DNA of 51,371 nucleotides from Collinsella sp. (GCA_019419545.1 DXZT01000006.1:1-51371); one strand, 5' to 3'; numbered from the stretch's first letter, positions 15,708-24,357 are shown. A program made the numbers and translations. The notes: a model not told the origin generated them from the letters alone.

Positions 15708-17093
15708 ATGACGGATCAGGAAACGCCCGAGCGCGCGCATGTGACGGCAGACGATATCGAGGCCGCCAACGACCTCATCGACTTTATCGAGGCATGCCCC
15801 AGCATGTTTCATACGGCAGCGACCATTATGGCCGAGCTCGACGAGGCGGGCTTTACCTACCTGCCCGAGAACGCGGCGTGGGATATCGAGCCGGGCGGTC
15901 GCTATTACACGCAGCGCAACACCTCGAGCGTCATCGCCTTTAAGGTTGGCGAGGACCTGGCCGCAACGTGGGGCGAGGACGGCGTTGCCGGCGACTATCA
16001 TTTTCAGCTCACGGCATCGCACAGCGATTCTCCGACGTTTAAGGTCAAAGCCGTGCCTGAGCTCGACGGTGCGGGTGAGACGCTGCGCCTGAACACCGAG
16101 GCCTACGGCGGCATGATCGACTACACCTGGTTCGATCGTCCGCTGGCGCTCGCGGGCCGCGTGCTGGTGCGCGAGGGCGACCGTATTGAGAGCCGCTTGC
16201 TTGCCACCGAGCGCGAGGTCGCTATCATTCCGAGCCTTGCCATCCACATGAACCGCGGCGTTAACGAGGGCTTTGCTCCCAACCGAGCCGTCGACCTGTG
16301 CCCGCTCATCAGCGCCGGTGACCTTAAGCAAGGCGACTTTGACGCCCTGATTGCCGACGAGTTGGACGTTGAGCCCGAGCAGATTCTGGGCCGCGATCTG
16401 TTCCTGGTCAATCGTCAGGATGCGCGCATTTGGGGCTGGGCCGACGAGTTTATCTCGACGCCCAAGCTTGATGACCTGGCCTGTGCCTATACCTCGCTGC
16501 AGGCATTTTTGGGTGCCGAGAATGCGCACGACATCTCGGTCTTTTGCTGCTTTGATAACGAGGAGGTTGGCTCCGAGACCAAGCAGGGCGCAATGTCGAC
16601 GTTTTTGGCCGACGCACTGCGCCGCATCAACGGGTCGCTGGGCTTCGATGACGAGTCCTACCATCGTGCGCTTGCCGCCTCGATACTCGTGAGCTGCGAC
16701 AACGCGCATGCCGTGCATCCCAACCACGCCGAGAAGTGCGACGCCCGCAATCAGGTTGTGCTCAACGGCGGCATCGTCATCAAGGAAGCTGCCAACCAGC
16801 ACTACTGCACCGATGCTTTTAGCCGCGCGGTGTTCCAGGCCATCTGTGATGACGCCGACGTACCCACACAGGCCTTCGCCAACAAGAGCGATATGGCCGG
16901 CGGCTCTACCCTTGGCAATCTGTCCAATATGCAGGCGAGCATGCATGCCGTGGACGTGGGCTTGCCGCAGCTTGCCATGCACTCGAGCTACGAGACCGGC
17001 GGCGTGCGCGACGTAATGTACGCCATCCGCGCCCTCACCGCCTTCTACGAGCGAAACCTAACCATCAACGGCGCCGAAAGCGTGGAACTCTAA
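15708..17093 (+). CDS. apeB: M18 family aminopeptidase
   Basis: A 461-aa cytosolic zinc aminopeptidase that removes N-terminal residues, usually acidic or neutral, from peptides. Metal-binding motifs of the family are visible: SHSDSPTFKVK (H105), STPKLDDLA (bridging Asp), CFDNEEVGS (catalytic and metal Glu) and a C-terminal MHSSYE histidine. Length and order match M18 enzymes. The start at 15708 follows GAAAGGGGAGAAC; the longer open frame from 15558 has no family match in its first 50 residues. It is monocistronic and is followed by a family B hairpin and a strong terminator. Confidence 0.95.
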   Translation: MTDQETPERAHVTADDIEAANDLIDFIEACPSMFHTAATIMAELDEAGFTYLPENAAWDIEPGGRYYTQRNTSSVIAFKVGEDLAATWGEDGVAGDYHFQLTASHSDSPTFKVKAVPELDGAGETLRLNTEAYGGMIDYTWFDRPLALAGRVLVREGDRIESRLLATEREVAIIPSLAIHMNRGVNEGFAPNRAVDLCPLISAGDLKQGDFDALIADELDVEPEQILGRDLFLVNRQDARIWGWADEFISTPKLDDLACAYTSLQAFLGAENAHDISVFCCFDNEEVGSETKQGAMSTFLADALRRINGSLGFDDESYHRALAASILVSCDNAHAVHPNHAEKCDARNQVVLNGGIVIKEAANQHYCTDAFSRAVFQAICDDADVPTQAFANKSDMAGGSTLGNLSNMQASMHAVDVGLPQLAMHSSYETGGVRDVMYAIRALTAFYERNLTINGAESVEL

Positions 17094-17137
17094 AACCTGC
17101 CAAAAAGGGATGTTAATTTTGGCCGGTTTTATCTGGG
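17092..17137 (+). repeat. Family B hairpin, copy 1
   Basis: CCTGCCAAAA (17096-17105) and TTTTGGCCGG (17117-17126) are complementary apart from one mismatch; TTTTATCTGGG follows, as in the copy at 32947. The hairpin begins at the aminopeptidase stop codon. See also 19309, 32947 and 33138. Confidence 0.7.
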
Positions 17138-17178
17138 CAAATGCAAAGGGTGAAACCGAACTAGATCTGCGATACGTG

Positions 17179-17212
17179 GCCGCCGAGGTGCAGTGTGCCT
17201 CGGCGGCTTTTT
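17179..17212 (+). terminator. Intrinsic terminator after the aminopeptidase gene
   Basis: GCCGCCGAGG (17179-17188) and CCTCGGCGGC (17198-17207) form a perfect 10-bp stem followed by five T, the standard plus-strand terminator layout. Confidence 0.92.
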
Positions 17213-17236
17213 GTGTACAGAGTACGGCTAATGCTT

Positions 17237-17258
17237 GTAAATGCTATACATGCTTTAC
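17237..17258. promoter_or_regulatory. Candidate operator of the toxin-antitoxin pair
   Basis: GTAAATGC (17237-17244) and GCTTTAC (17252-17258) form an imperfect inverted repeat about 50 bases before the antitoxin start, in an A/T-rich stretch that should contain the promoter. Ribbon-helix-helix antitoxins commonly bind such sites to repress their own operon; here this is an inference. Confidence 0.45.
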
Positions 17259-17307
17259 GTATCTACCATAGAGATTTATGATAGTTTTGAAGAATTAAGG
17301 AGGGGTC

Positions 17308-17688
17308 ATGACCACAACAGCCGCTCAGATCAACGTACGTCTCGATGCCGATCTTAAAAGGAGTGGGGACGCCGCTCTCTCCAGGGCCGGTATGACGCCG
17401 AGCCAAGCGGTGCGAGCGCTCTGGCAGCTTGCGGCGTCGCTGACCGATCGCCCCGGTGCGCTCGAGGATATCCTGCTGCCCGGTCGTGCCCGGGCGGAAC
17501 AGCGCGAGCGCGAAAAGGTCGCCAAACGTAAGCTCGAGCTTATGGATCAGGGGTCGAAGCTGTTCGCTGCCGCTTGCCGTGAGTCGGGAATCGATATGGT
17601 CAAGGCTCAGCCATCGGACGACGAAGAGCTCAAACGGAATGCCTATGCTGATCGCTACGGCGAGGAGATGAGCTGGCTCTATGAGTGA
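17308..17688 (+). CDS. RelB/DinJ-type ribbon-helix-helix antitoxin
   Basis: A 126-aa protein. The N-terminus TTTAAQINVRLDADLKRSGD and MTPSQAVRALWQ match the ribbon-helix-helix DNA-binding domain of the RelB/DinJ family. The C-terminal half is highly charged and should wrap the toxin. AAGGAGG precedes the ATG. The last codons overlap the start of the PIN-domain gene by 8 bases (17681-17688), the usual layout of toxin-antitoxin operons. RelB/DinJ antitoxins normally pair with RelE/YafQ toxins, so a PIN partner is unusual. The role as antitoxin is inferred from family and context. Confidence 0.85.
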   Translation: MTTTAAQINVRLDADLKRSGDAALSRAGMTPSQAVRALWQLAASLTDRPGALEDILLPGRARAEQREREKVAKRKLELMDQGSKLFAAACRESGIDMVKAQPSDDEELKRNAYADRYGEEMSWLYE

Positions 17689-18172
17689 GGCTCCAAAGCG
17701 CATCTTGGTTGACACCAACGTGTGGCTCGATTACTTCATTCCCTCACGACGTGGTCGTTCGGTGGCGATCGAGTTTTTACGCGATGCATGCACGGCGCAG
17801 GTGGATTTGCTGTATGCGGCGACATCGTCCAAAGACCTGTTCTATTTAATTTCCAGCGAACATAAGGCATGGTATCGGCGAGAGCACGGTTCGCTTTCCC
17901 AGGATGCCGCTACGGCAGCGACTTCGCTTGCATGGGATTGTCTTGGCGTGCTGTCGCAGCTTGCCACGCCAGTTCCCTGTGACCTGAGCGACATATGGAT
18001 GGCGAGCAGGCAGCGTGAACTCCATAGCGATTACGAAGACGATTTAATCATTGCGGCAGCGATACGCGCTCAAGCAGATCTACTGGTCACCAACGATGTC
18101 AAACTCTGTTCACACGCACCCGTTGCAGCAATGAGCGTAGAAGACGCAAAGAATTACTTAGCAACGCTCTAG
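17681..18172 (+). CDS. PIN-domain toxin (putative ribonuclease)
   Basis: A 163-aa protein with PIN-fold acidic residues: VDTNVWLDYF near the N-terminus, a mid-chain Glu/Asp region, DYEDDLIIAAAI and the terminal LVTNDVKL. PIN toxins are Mg-dependent ribonucleases that cut RNA and are held inactive by the co-transcribed antitoxin. The length is slightly above the VapC norm of about 130. It overlaps the RHH antitoxin gene and is followed by the family C element. The RNA target cannot be read from sequence. Confidence 0.87.
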   Translation: MSEAPKRILVDTNVWLDYFIPSRRGRSVAIEFLRDACTAQVDLLYAATSSKDLFYLISSEHKAWYRREHGSLSQDAATAATSLAWDCLGVLSQLATPVPCDLSDIWMASRQRELHSDYEDDLIIAAAIRAQADLLVTNDVKLCSHAPVAAMSVEDAKNYLATL

Positions 18173-18210
18173 CAATTTGAAGACCCTGCAGGTTGAGCAA
18201 ACGTCAGCGA

Positions 18211-18308
18211 GAGCCCGCCAGAGTGAGCAAGGTGACGTGAAAGAGGAGGGCATAGGCCTTTTGGCCATGCCCGACGATTGAACGTCAGATTGCCGCTCTG
18301 GCGGGCTC
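18211..18308. repeat. Family C nested hairpin, copy 1
   Basis: Outer arms GAGCCCGCCAGAG (18211-18223) and CTCTGGCGGGCTC (18296-18308) are perfect complements. Inside are TGACGT/ACGTCA and a tip stem GGCATAGGCC-TTTT-GGCCATGCC. Between those two stems lie the unpaired strands GAAAGAGGAG and CGACGATTGA, which are conserved in the copy at 38445-38548 although the stems differ. It lies between two convergent genes and may serve as a bidirectional 3' element. Confidence 0.75.
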
Positions 18309-18321
18309 GCAGCGTCGAGGG

Positions 18322-18349
18322 GTTCCGGCGTTTGGCAAAACGCCGGAAC
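18322..18349. terminator. Hairpin at the convergent gene ends
   Basis: GTTCCGGCGTTT (18322-18333) and AAACGCCGGAAC (18338-18349) form a 12-bp perfect stem with a 4-base loop, directly past the stop of the minus-strand dehydrogenase. There is no downstream T-run, but the stem's own T stretch may help termination. Confidence 0.55.
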
Positions 18350-18352
18350 AAT

Positions 18353-19288
18353 CTAGTGCTCGATCCAACAACGTAAAGTTTCGCCGGCTTGCAGATGACG
18401 CAGGTTCTCCGCGGCGATGTCTACGACGTTGTTGAGCGTGGCGGCCAAGTGGAACCAGCCCGAGACATGCGGCGTGATGAGCATGTTGGGTGCATCCCAC
18501 AGCGGGCTTGTCGCCGGCAGCGGCTCGGGGTCGGTGACGTCGACCGCGGCGCCGGCGAGATGTCCCGACTCCAGAGCGGCAACCAAATCGTCGGCAACAA
18601 CAAGGTCACCGCGGCCGCCGTTGGCAAAGAAGGCGCCCGGCTTCATCGCGGCGAAGAACTCGGCGTTCGCCAGGCCGGGGGTCTCGGGTGTGCTGGGCAT
18701 AAAGGATGCGACGACGTCTGCCTCGGCCAGGCGTTCGGGCAGGGCATCCATGCCGTCCATGTCCTCAAACACAATGGGGTAGACGAGCGGACGGCGCTTG
18801 ATGCCGCGGACGTGTGCGCCCATGCTGCGGCAGAGCGTGGCAAAGTGGCCGCCGATATCGCCCGCGCCCAGCACCAGCACGTTGGCATTTTTGAGCGAGG
18901 TAACCGGCCCCAAATCCTCCCAGCGATGCTCGCGCTGCAAGTCGTGATAGCCGGGCAGGCGCTTCATCATGGAAAGGACCATGGCAAACATGTGCTCGCT
19001 CACGGCCTGGCCGTAGGCGCCCACCGAGCAAGACAGTTTGGCGTCGGCTGGCACGGTGCCGGCGGCAAGGTAGTCGTCATAGCCGGCGGTCTGCAATTGC
19101 AACAGCTGGAGATGCTCGCATGCCGTGAGCATGTCAGGGTCGATGTTGCCCAGGATCACGTCGGCATCGGCGACCTGCTTGCGCGTGGCGGCGTCGGCGC
19201 TCGTGTAGATAAAGTCCTCGCCCGGAGCGCTCGACTCAAGAATTGCGCGATGACGGTCGTTGACGGGCAGCAAAACCAGGATGTTCAC
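18353..19288 (-). CDS. D-isomer-specific 2-hydroxyacid dehydrogenase
   Basis: A 311-aa NAD(P)-dependent oxidoreductase interconverting a 2-hydroxy and a 2-oxo acid. The Rossmann motif VLGAGDIGGHFA lies in the middle. Catalytic residues are the Arg of NGGRGDLV, the Glu of TDPEPLP and the His of TPHVSGW. Length and order match the family; the exact substrate cannot be told. The GTG at 19288 is chosen because GAGAGGA lies 6 bases upstream; an ATG at 19363 would place the start inside the family B repeat. It is convergent with the toxin gene and divergent from nothing, as methionine aminopeptidase lies upstream on the same strand behind its own terminator. Confidence 0.88.
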   Translation of the reverse strand: MNILVLLPVNDRHRAILESSAPGEDFIYTSADAATRKQVADADVILGNIDPDMLTACEHLQLLQLQTAGYDDYLAAGTVPADAKLSCSVGAYGQAVSEHMFAMVLSMMKRLPGYHDLQREHRWEDLGPVTSLKNANVLVLGAGDIGGHFATLCRSMGAHVRGIKRRPLVYPIVFEDMDGMDALPERLAEADVVASFMPSTPETPGLANAEFFAAMKPGAFFANGGRGDLVVADDLVAALESGHLAGAAVDVTDPEPLPATSPLWDAPNMLITPHVSGWFHLAATLNNVVDIAAENLRHLQAGETLRCWIEH

Positions 19289-19306
19289 AGGCAGTCCTCT
19301 CCGCTC

Positions 19307-19350
19307 AACCTGCCAAAAAAGGGACAGGTTTATTTTGGCAGGTTTTATCA
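19307..19350 (+). repeat. Family B hairpin, copy 2
   Basis: CCTGCCAAAA (19309-19318) and TTTTGGCAGG (19333-19342) are perfect complements with GGGACAGGTTTA in the loop and TTTTATC following. It lies immediately upstream of the minus-strand dehydrogenase start and therefore in its leader. Confidence 0.8.
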
Positions 19351-19365
19351 GGCAAACGTTCAAAC

Positions 19366-19409
19366 AAAAACGCCGGATGCAAGACGGGCGTGCCCGTCGG
19401 CATCCGGCG
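19366..19409 (-). terminator. Intrinsic terminator of the methionine aminopeptidase gene
   Basis: CGCCGGATGC (19371-19380) and GCATCCGGCG (19400-19409) pair perfectly, with a GGGC/GCCC stem inside. On the minus strand TTTTTG follows. It lies 10 bases past the map stop. Confidence 0.9.
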
Positions 19410-19418
19410 CATCCACGG

Positions 19419-20306
19419 CTACCAGCTCAGCAGCTCGTAGCCGTCCTCGGTCACCACGAGCTGTACCTCGCACTGGGCCGAATCGCTGCCGTCCTTGGTG
19501 CGCACGCACCAGCCGTCGCCCTTGCTAATCTTGATATCGGGCGCTCCGGCGTTGACCATGGGCTCGATGGTAAAGACCATGCCTGGCACCATGATGGTGT
19601 CTACGTCGGGCGCCTCGGTGGTAAAGCCCACAAACGGGTCCTCGTGGAACTCCTTACCGATGCCGTGTCCGCCGTACTCACGCACCACGCTAAAGCCGGC
19701 GTCCTCGACGGTCTTTTGCACAGCCTCGGCCATAACGGAGAGCGGTAGCCATGGCTTGACGGCTGCCAGACCCGCCTCCACGCTGGCACGGGTGACGTCG
19801 ACCAGGCGCTGGCGCTCGGCCGAGACCTCGCCGATGCAGAACATGCGGCTCGAATCACTAAAGTAACCGTCCAAGATCGTGGAGCAGTCTACGTTGATGA
19901 TGTCGCCCTCGTGCAGCACATCCGCATCGCAGGGGATGCCGTGGCAGACGACGTCGTTGATCGAGGTGCACACGCTCTTGGGATAGCCCTCGTAGTTAAG
20001 GTCGGCCGGCGTGCCACCGTGCTCGACGGTGTAGTCGTAGATCATCTGGTCGATCTGGTTGGTGGTCATGCCTGCGGCGATATGCTCGCCCACATAATCG
20101 AGCACGCCCACGTTGATGGCTGCCGAGCGCTTGATGCCCTCGATATCGGCGGGAGTCTTGTAGAGCGTACGGGGTAGAACCTCCCAGCCCTCCTCCCACA
20201 GGCGCTCGAGGCGCTCGTCGAAGGCGCTATGGCATTTCTTATATTTTTTGCCGCTGCCGCACCAGCAAGCGTCGTTGCGGCCGGGTACGGGTCCTTTGTC
20301 ATACAT
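19419..20306 (-). CDS. map: Methionine aminopeptidase type I with SEC-C zinc motif
   Basis: A 295-aa cytosolic enzyme that removes the initiator methionine from new proteins. The N-terminus carries a SEC-C motif (CWCGSGKKYKKCH, about 14-26), which binds zinc and is thought to aid ribosome association. The catalytic domain shows the metal ligands in order: NVDCSTILDGYFSD (two Asp), GGHGIG (His), TIEPM (Glu) and QCEVQLVV (Glu). AAAGGAAG precedes the ATG. The gene stands alone between its terminator and the family A palindrome. Confidence is high. Confidence 0.96.
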   Translation of the reverse strand: MYDKGPVPGRNDACWCGSGKKYKKCHSAFDERLERLWEEGWEVLPRTLYKTPADIEGIKRSAAINVGVLDYVGEHIAAGMTTNQIDQMIYDYTVEHGGTPADLNYEGYPKSVCTSINDVVCHGIPCDADVLHEGDIINVDCSTILDGYFSDSSRMFCIGEVSAERQRLVDVTRASVEAGLAAVKPWLPLSVMAEAVQKTVEDAGFSVVREYGGHGIGKEFHEDPFVGFTTEAPDVDTIMVPGMVFTIEPMVNAGAPDIKISKGDGWCVRTKDGSDSAQCEVQLVVTEDGYELLSW

Positions 20307-20358
20307 GGCTAACTTCCTTTCGTTCGCAGCTAGTATAGCCCACCCACGTGTCCATAAA

Positions 20359-20425
20359 AGTTGCGGTGATATAGTTCCGATTTAAGCGGTTTAACAGCAC
20401 AAATAGGAACTATATCACCGCAACT
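20359..20425. repeat. Palindromic element, family A copy 2
   Basis: The 20-base arms 20359-20378 (AGTTGCGGTGATATAGTTCC) and 20406-20425 are perfect complements around a 27-base A/T-rich loop. The outer 14 bases match the outer arm at 359. It lies between the methionine aminopeptidase start and the radical SAM gene stop, both minus strand. Confidence 0.8.
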
Positions 20426-20465
20426 GATGGGGCGGGATGGCGGCACTAGCTGCTACGTGGTTTTG

Positions 20466-21242
20466 CTAGTAGCTCACCTGACAGGGAATGCCGAGGGCTT
20501 GGACGCGCGCGGCGATGGCGTCGAGCACCTCGGGCGCTGCTTTGGCAAGGCCGGCGACCGGCGTCTCGCGTGCCACCGTGTAGATGGTCGTCTCCTGCGG
20601 ACGAATGCGCTTGAGCGCCGCGAGCCAGGGGGCAACGTACTCCTCGCCGGTGTTATCGAGAGACTTGCTCCGGTACTCACCGCTCAAAAACATCGTCTGG
20701 ATAATGACGTGACCGTCAAAGCTTGCGAACGTCTCGATCTGGTGCTCGACGTCATAGGGGCCAACGGGCTGGTCGAGCAGCTGGATAAACGCCGGGTCGA
20801 CGGTATCGAGCTTAAGAATGTTGTCGTCGACCATCATGAGCGCGTCGTGCACCTCGGGGCGGTCGGCGCGCGTGCCGTTGGAGAGCACGGCGATCTTGGA
20901 GTTTGGGGCAAGCTCGTCGCGCAGCGCGACGGCGCCGGCGATGGCCTGTGGAAACTCCGGTGCGGCGGTGGGCTCGCCGTTGCCTGCGAAGGTGATTACA
21001 TCGGGGAGCTCGCCCTCGGCTGCCATCTCGCGCAGCTTTGCCTCGAGCGCTTCGAGTACCACGGCAGCTGTGTTGTACGGCTCATGGCAGGGGCGCTCGG
21101 CGTTGAGGCCGTTCTCGCAGTAGATGCAGTCGAACGTGCAGATTTTGCCGCTGGCCGGCATCATGTTGACGCCGAGCGAGAGACCAAGGCGACGGCTGCG
21201 AACGGGCCCAAAGATGGGGCTGGCATTCAAAAACGTAGACAT
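20466..21242 (-). CDS. Radical SAM protein (COG0731-like)
   Basis: A 258-aa iron-sulfur protein. CTFDCIYC (35-42) is the Cx3Cx2C motif that holds the 4Fe-4S cluster cleaving S-adenosylmethionine. FGPVRSRRLGLSLGVNMMP at the N-terminus and the later FAGNGEPT are typical of the COG0731 group, relatives of the wyosine tRNA-modifying enzyme but found widely in bacteria with unknown substrates. The start at 21242 is 9 bases after GAGGAG; ATG 21248 is an alternative, while the longer open frame to 21836 runs antisense through the hydrolase gene. It is divergent from the alpha/beta hydrolase. Substrate unknown. Confidence 0.88.
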   Translation of the reverse strand: MSTFLNASPIFGPVRSRRLGLSLGVNMMPASGKICTFDCIYCENGLNAERPCHEPYNTAAVVLEALEAKLREMAAEGELPDVITFAGNGEPTAAPEFPQAIAGAVALRDELAPNSKIAVLSNGTRADRPEVHDALMMVDDNILKLDTVDPAFIQLLDQPVGPYDVEHQIETFASFDGHVIIQTMFLSGEYRSKSLDNTGEEYVAPWLAALKRIRPQETTIYTVARETPVAGLAKAAPEVLDAIAARVQALGIPCQVSY

Positions 21243-21467
21243 AGGCATATGCTCCTCAAGACAATTGTGCCTAAGCATAGCATCGGCTCCAAAGCAAGGT
21301 GTGGGCTCTTGCTTTACAAGTTTCGTTTTTTCACGTCGCTCATGATGCCGTGCCATGAAAAGCCTCGGGTCGGGTACAGTTAATCTGTTAACAAGGCGTA
21401 AAGCAATGCGGGTCCATCCAACCGTGCTGACGTGCAACTGGATGAGCATTGATGATGGGGGCACAAC

Positions 21468-22265
21468 ATGGATTTTACGGTCGAGAATGCGGGCACCACG
21501 ATTGCCTGTCGCGAATATGCCGGCCCGGATGTGTCGCCTGATACTCCTGCCTTGGTGTGCGTGCACGGCGCTTGTGTTGACGGCACATTTTTCGACGGCA
21601 TCGCTTGTGAGCTCAGCCGCAACTACCGCGTAATTGCCTACGACCGCCGCGGCTGTGGTGGCAGCAGCGAAGCGGCAGACGGCAGCTATGATCTTGCCGC
21701 TCAGGCCGCCGACCTGCAGACCGTGATCGAACACGTCGGCGCTCCGACAAATGTGCTTGCGCACAGCGCCGGTACGTTGGTGGCGCTGGAGCTTCTTCGT
21801 ACCGAACCCCATCTCGTCGACCGTGCGATTCTGCATGAGCCGGCTGTGTCGGCCGAAGGCGTCGGCATGGGCGCAGCTCCGGTTTTGCTCGATATGATTG
21901 CGGCTGGAAAGGTTTCAAGGGCGCTCCGGCTTTTCTTGGGAGCCCTCGGCGACTTGGACCCCGAGGCTCCTGGAACGACCGAAGCGGAAGCCAAACATGC
22001 CCTGCGCAATGGTCGTTGCTTCATGGCCAATGAATACGGGATTACTATGACCTGCGTTCCCGATTGGGATAGCGTTCGCGCGTCAAAAACGGTGGCCGCC
22101 GTGCTCCTGGGCGAGCTCTCGATTGGCACGCCCCGCGAGGCTGGCACGCGAGCGGCTGCCGAATATCTCGATTGCCCTCTCGTGACGATCCCGGGCGCGC
22201 ATAACGGTCTGCGCGATCGCCCGGCAGCGGCTGCCCGGGCTGTCCGTGGCATCCTGGGGCTCTAA
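21468..22265 (+). CDS. Alpha/beta hydrolase
   Basis: A 265-aa protein of the alpha/beta hydrolase fold. VCVHGACVDG carries the oxyanion HG motif, AYDRRGCGGSS follows beta-4, AHSAGT holds the nucleophile serine, and the late GAHNGLRD supplies the histidine. It has no signal peptide, so it should act in the cytosol on an ester, amide or similar small molecule; the family does not allow a substrate call. The ATG lies after GGGGG with good spacing. It is divergent from the radical SAM gene with about 225 bases between. Confidence 0.85.
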   Translation: MDFTVENAGTTIACREYAGPDVSPDTPALVCVHGACVDGTFFDGIACELSRNYRVIAYDRRGCGGSSEAADGSYDLAAQAADLQTVIEHVGAPTNVLAHSAGTLVALELLRTEPHLVDRAILHEPAVSAEGVGMGAAPVLLDMIAAGKVSRALRLFLGALGDLDPEAPGTTEAEAKHALRNGRCFMANEYGITMTCVPDWDSVRASKTVAAVLLGELSIGTPREAGTRAAAEYLDCPLVTIPGAHNGLRDRPAAAARAVRGILGL

Positions 22266-22476
22266 CACCCGCAATGGCCAAAGCAGGCTTCACCCGCAAA
22301 CGTTTCGGCCGTGTTAACAAATGTGCTCAAAACCTCACGTCTGCGACTTCAATCGCGCCGCCTGCCAACTCATAAAAATGTAACAGCATTCACGTACTTA
22401 CCTGCATCGACAAGGTGTTACCCTTGTAGCATTTGGAACCCACCGCTACCATGCGAAACTATCGAAAGGGTCCCAT

Positions 22477-24357
22477 ATGCTCAATAATCACGAGGTCAAT
22501 CTAACCGACGAGGAGGCTGCCGCTGAGGTCGCCCGTGTCGCGAAGAACTACCCCGTGGTGCGTTTGCTGTCGGCCGATCAGATTAAGAGCGAGCCTAACT
22601 GCTTGCTCGCCGGCGATCGCTGCCCTTGTCTGCGTCAGTCGAGTCTTGAGGCTTTGGCAGACTCCGATGAGGTGTCGGAGCAACTGCTCAATGATGGCAC
22701 TGAGTACCGCGCCCGTCTACGCCCTCTGAAGGTCGAGGGCGAGCCTCACGTCTTGCTGATGGTGCGTCCGATTGATGAGCAAGAGGCCGCGGAAGAGGAC
22801 CTTGTCTACACCGACGTGCTGACGAGCGTGCGCAATCGCCGATATTACGAGGAAAAGCTTCGCAGCGCCCGCATGAATGCCGGCGTTGCGATGATCGACG
22901 TTGATGATTTTAGGGCCTTCAACGATACGTGTGGCCGTCATGCCGGCGACCTTGCGCTCGGTGCTGTGGCGACAGCCATACGCAGCGGAATTCGTTCGAC
23001 TGACGAGCTTGTGCGCTATGGCTGCGACAAGTTTGTGGTTGTCATGCCCAATATTCCCTCCGATGACTTCACCCGTCGCCTGCATCAGGTGTCCGATGCC
23101 GTTCATTCCACGATTATTCCGGGCCATGAGTACGTGAGCTTGACGGCATGTGTTGGTGGCGTTCGCATTCATGGCGAGACGGTCGATGAGGGCGTTGGCC
23201 GCGCTGCTCAGTTACTGAGCCGCGCTAAGGCAAAAGCCGGTACGGTCGTGACCGATGCCGATTCCATCGAGGCCTTCCAAAGCGAAAAGCCTTTGGTGCT
23301 TATCGCCGATGACTCCGAGATGAACCGAGCCATTCTCAGCGAGATGCTCAAGGACGAGCATTGCATCCTCGAGGCCGATAACGGTCGTGCGGCGCTCGAC
23401 ATGGTCGACCGCTATGGCGATGAGTTGTCGCTCGTGCTGCTGGACATTGTGATGCCGGGCATAAGCGGCTTTGAGGTGCTGGCCGATCTGTCGCGCCGAT
23501 CGGGTATCGATAATCTGCCTGTCATCATGATTTCGAGCGAAGATTCCGATGATGCGGTTCTGCGCGCGTACGAGCTGGGCGCCTCGGACTATATCAACCG
23601 CCCGTTTGACTCCCGTGTCGTGCGCCGCCGCGTAAGCAACACCATCCGCCTGTACGCCAAACAGCGCCGCCTGACGAACCTGCTGTCCCAACAGTACAAC
23701 GAGCGCGTCAAGAACAGTCGCATGCTCATCGACATCATGGCCGGCGTCATGGAGCTTCGCAACGGCGAGAGCGGTAGGCACGTTACGAACATCGAAAAGC
23801 TGACCGAGCTGCTGCTTGGCTATCTGGTCCAGCGTAGCGGCACGATCTTCCTCGACAATGAGGAACGCTCCACGATCGCCCTGGCTTCGGCGCTGCACGA
23901 TATCGGCAAGATGTCGATTGACGATGCGATCCTCAACAAGCCCGGGCGCCTCACGCCCGAGGAATTCGAGATTATGAAGACGCATACCACGATTGGCGCC
24001 AACATGCTGCTCGAGCTGGGCAGCCATCACGCCGGCAATGCGCTTTTGGAATATGCGTACCAGATTGCGCGTTGGCACCACGAGCGCTGGGACGGCAGGG
24101 GTTATCCCGACGGTCTTAAGGGCGACGATATCCCCATCGCCGCACAGGTGGTTTCGGTGGCCGACGTGTACGATGCGCTGACGAGCGTGCGCGTGTACAA
24201 GGATGCCATCCCGCACGAGGAAGCGATCAAGATGATCCTGGACGGTAAGTGCGGCACCTTTAACCCGCTGCTGCTCGACTGCCTGCTCGAGGTGCAAGAC
24301 CGCATTGCCGAAACCTTGGCACGCCCCGCCGACGTCGTTGCGTTCCCCACGATTTAG
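22477..24357 (+). CDS. Degenerate GGDEF - REC - HD-GYP signalling protein
   Basis: A 626-aa protein. Residues about 1-105 resemble a PAS-like sensor. Residues about 108-262 are a GGDEF domain whose active-site loop reads GCDKF (182-186), so cyclase activity is unlikely. Residues about 272-392 are a response-regulator receiver with acceptor D323, but the usual KPF lysine is arginine (NRPF, 375-377). Residues about 412-610 are an HD-GYP phosphodiesterase with HDIGK (474-478) and HHERWDGRGYP, both intact, which should degrade cyclic di-GMP. The downstream Hpt gene is the probable phosphate partner. GAAAGGG precedes the ATG. Confidence 0.92.
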   Translation: MLNNHEVNLTDEEAAAEVARVAKNYPVVRLLSADQIKSEPNCLLAGDRCPCLRQSSLEALADSDEVSEQLLNDGTEYRARLRPLKVEGEPHVLLMVRPIDEQEAAEEDLVYTDVLTSVRNRRYYEEKLRSARMNAGVAMIDVDDFRAFNDTCGRHAGDLALGAVATAIRSGIRSTDELVRYGCDKFVVVMPNIPSDDFTRRLHQVSDAVHSTIIPGHEYVSLTACVGGVRIHGETVDEGVGRAAQLLSRAKAKAGTVVTDADSIEAFQSEKPLVLIADDSEMNRAILSEMLKDEHCILEADNGRAALDMVDRYGDELSLVLLDIVMPGISGFEVLADLSRRSGIDNLPVIMISSEDSDDAVLRAYELGASDYINRPFDSRVVRRRVSNTIRLYAKQRRLTNLLSQQYNERVKNSRMLIDIMAGVMELRNGESGRHVTNIEKLTELLLGYLVQRSGTIFLDNEERSTIALASALHDIGKMSIDDAILNKPGRLTPEEFEIMKTHTTIGANMLLELGSHHAGNALLEYAYQIARWHHERWDGRGYPDGLKGDDIPIAAQVVSVADVYDALTSVRVYKDAIPHEEAIKMILDGKCGTFNPLLLDCLLEVQDRIAETLARPADVVAFPTI

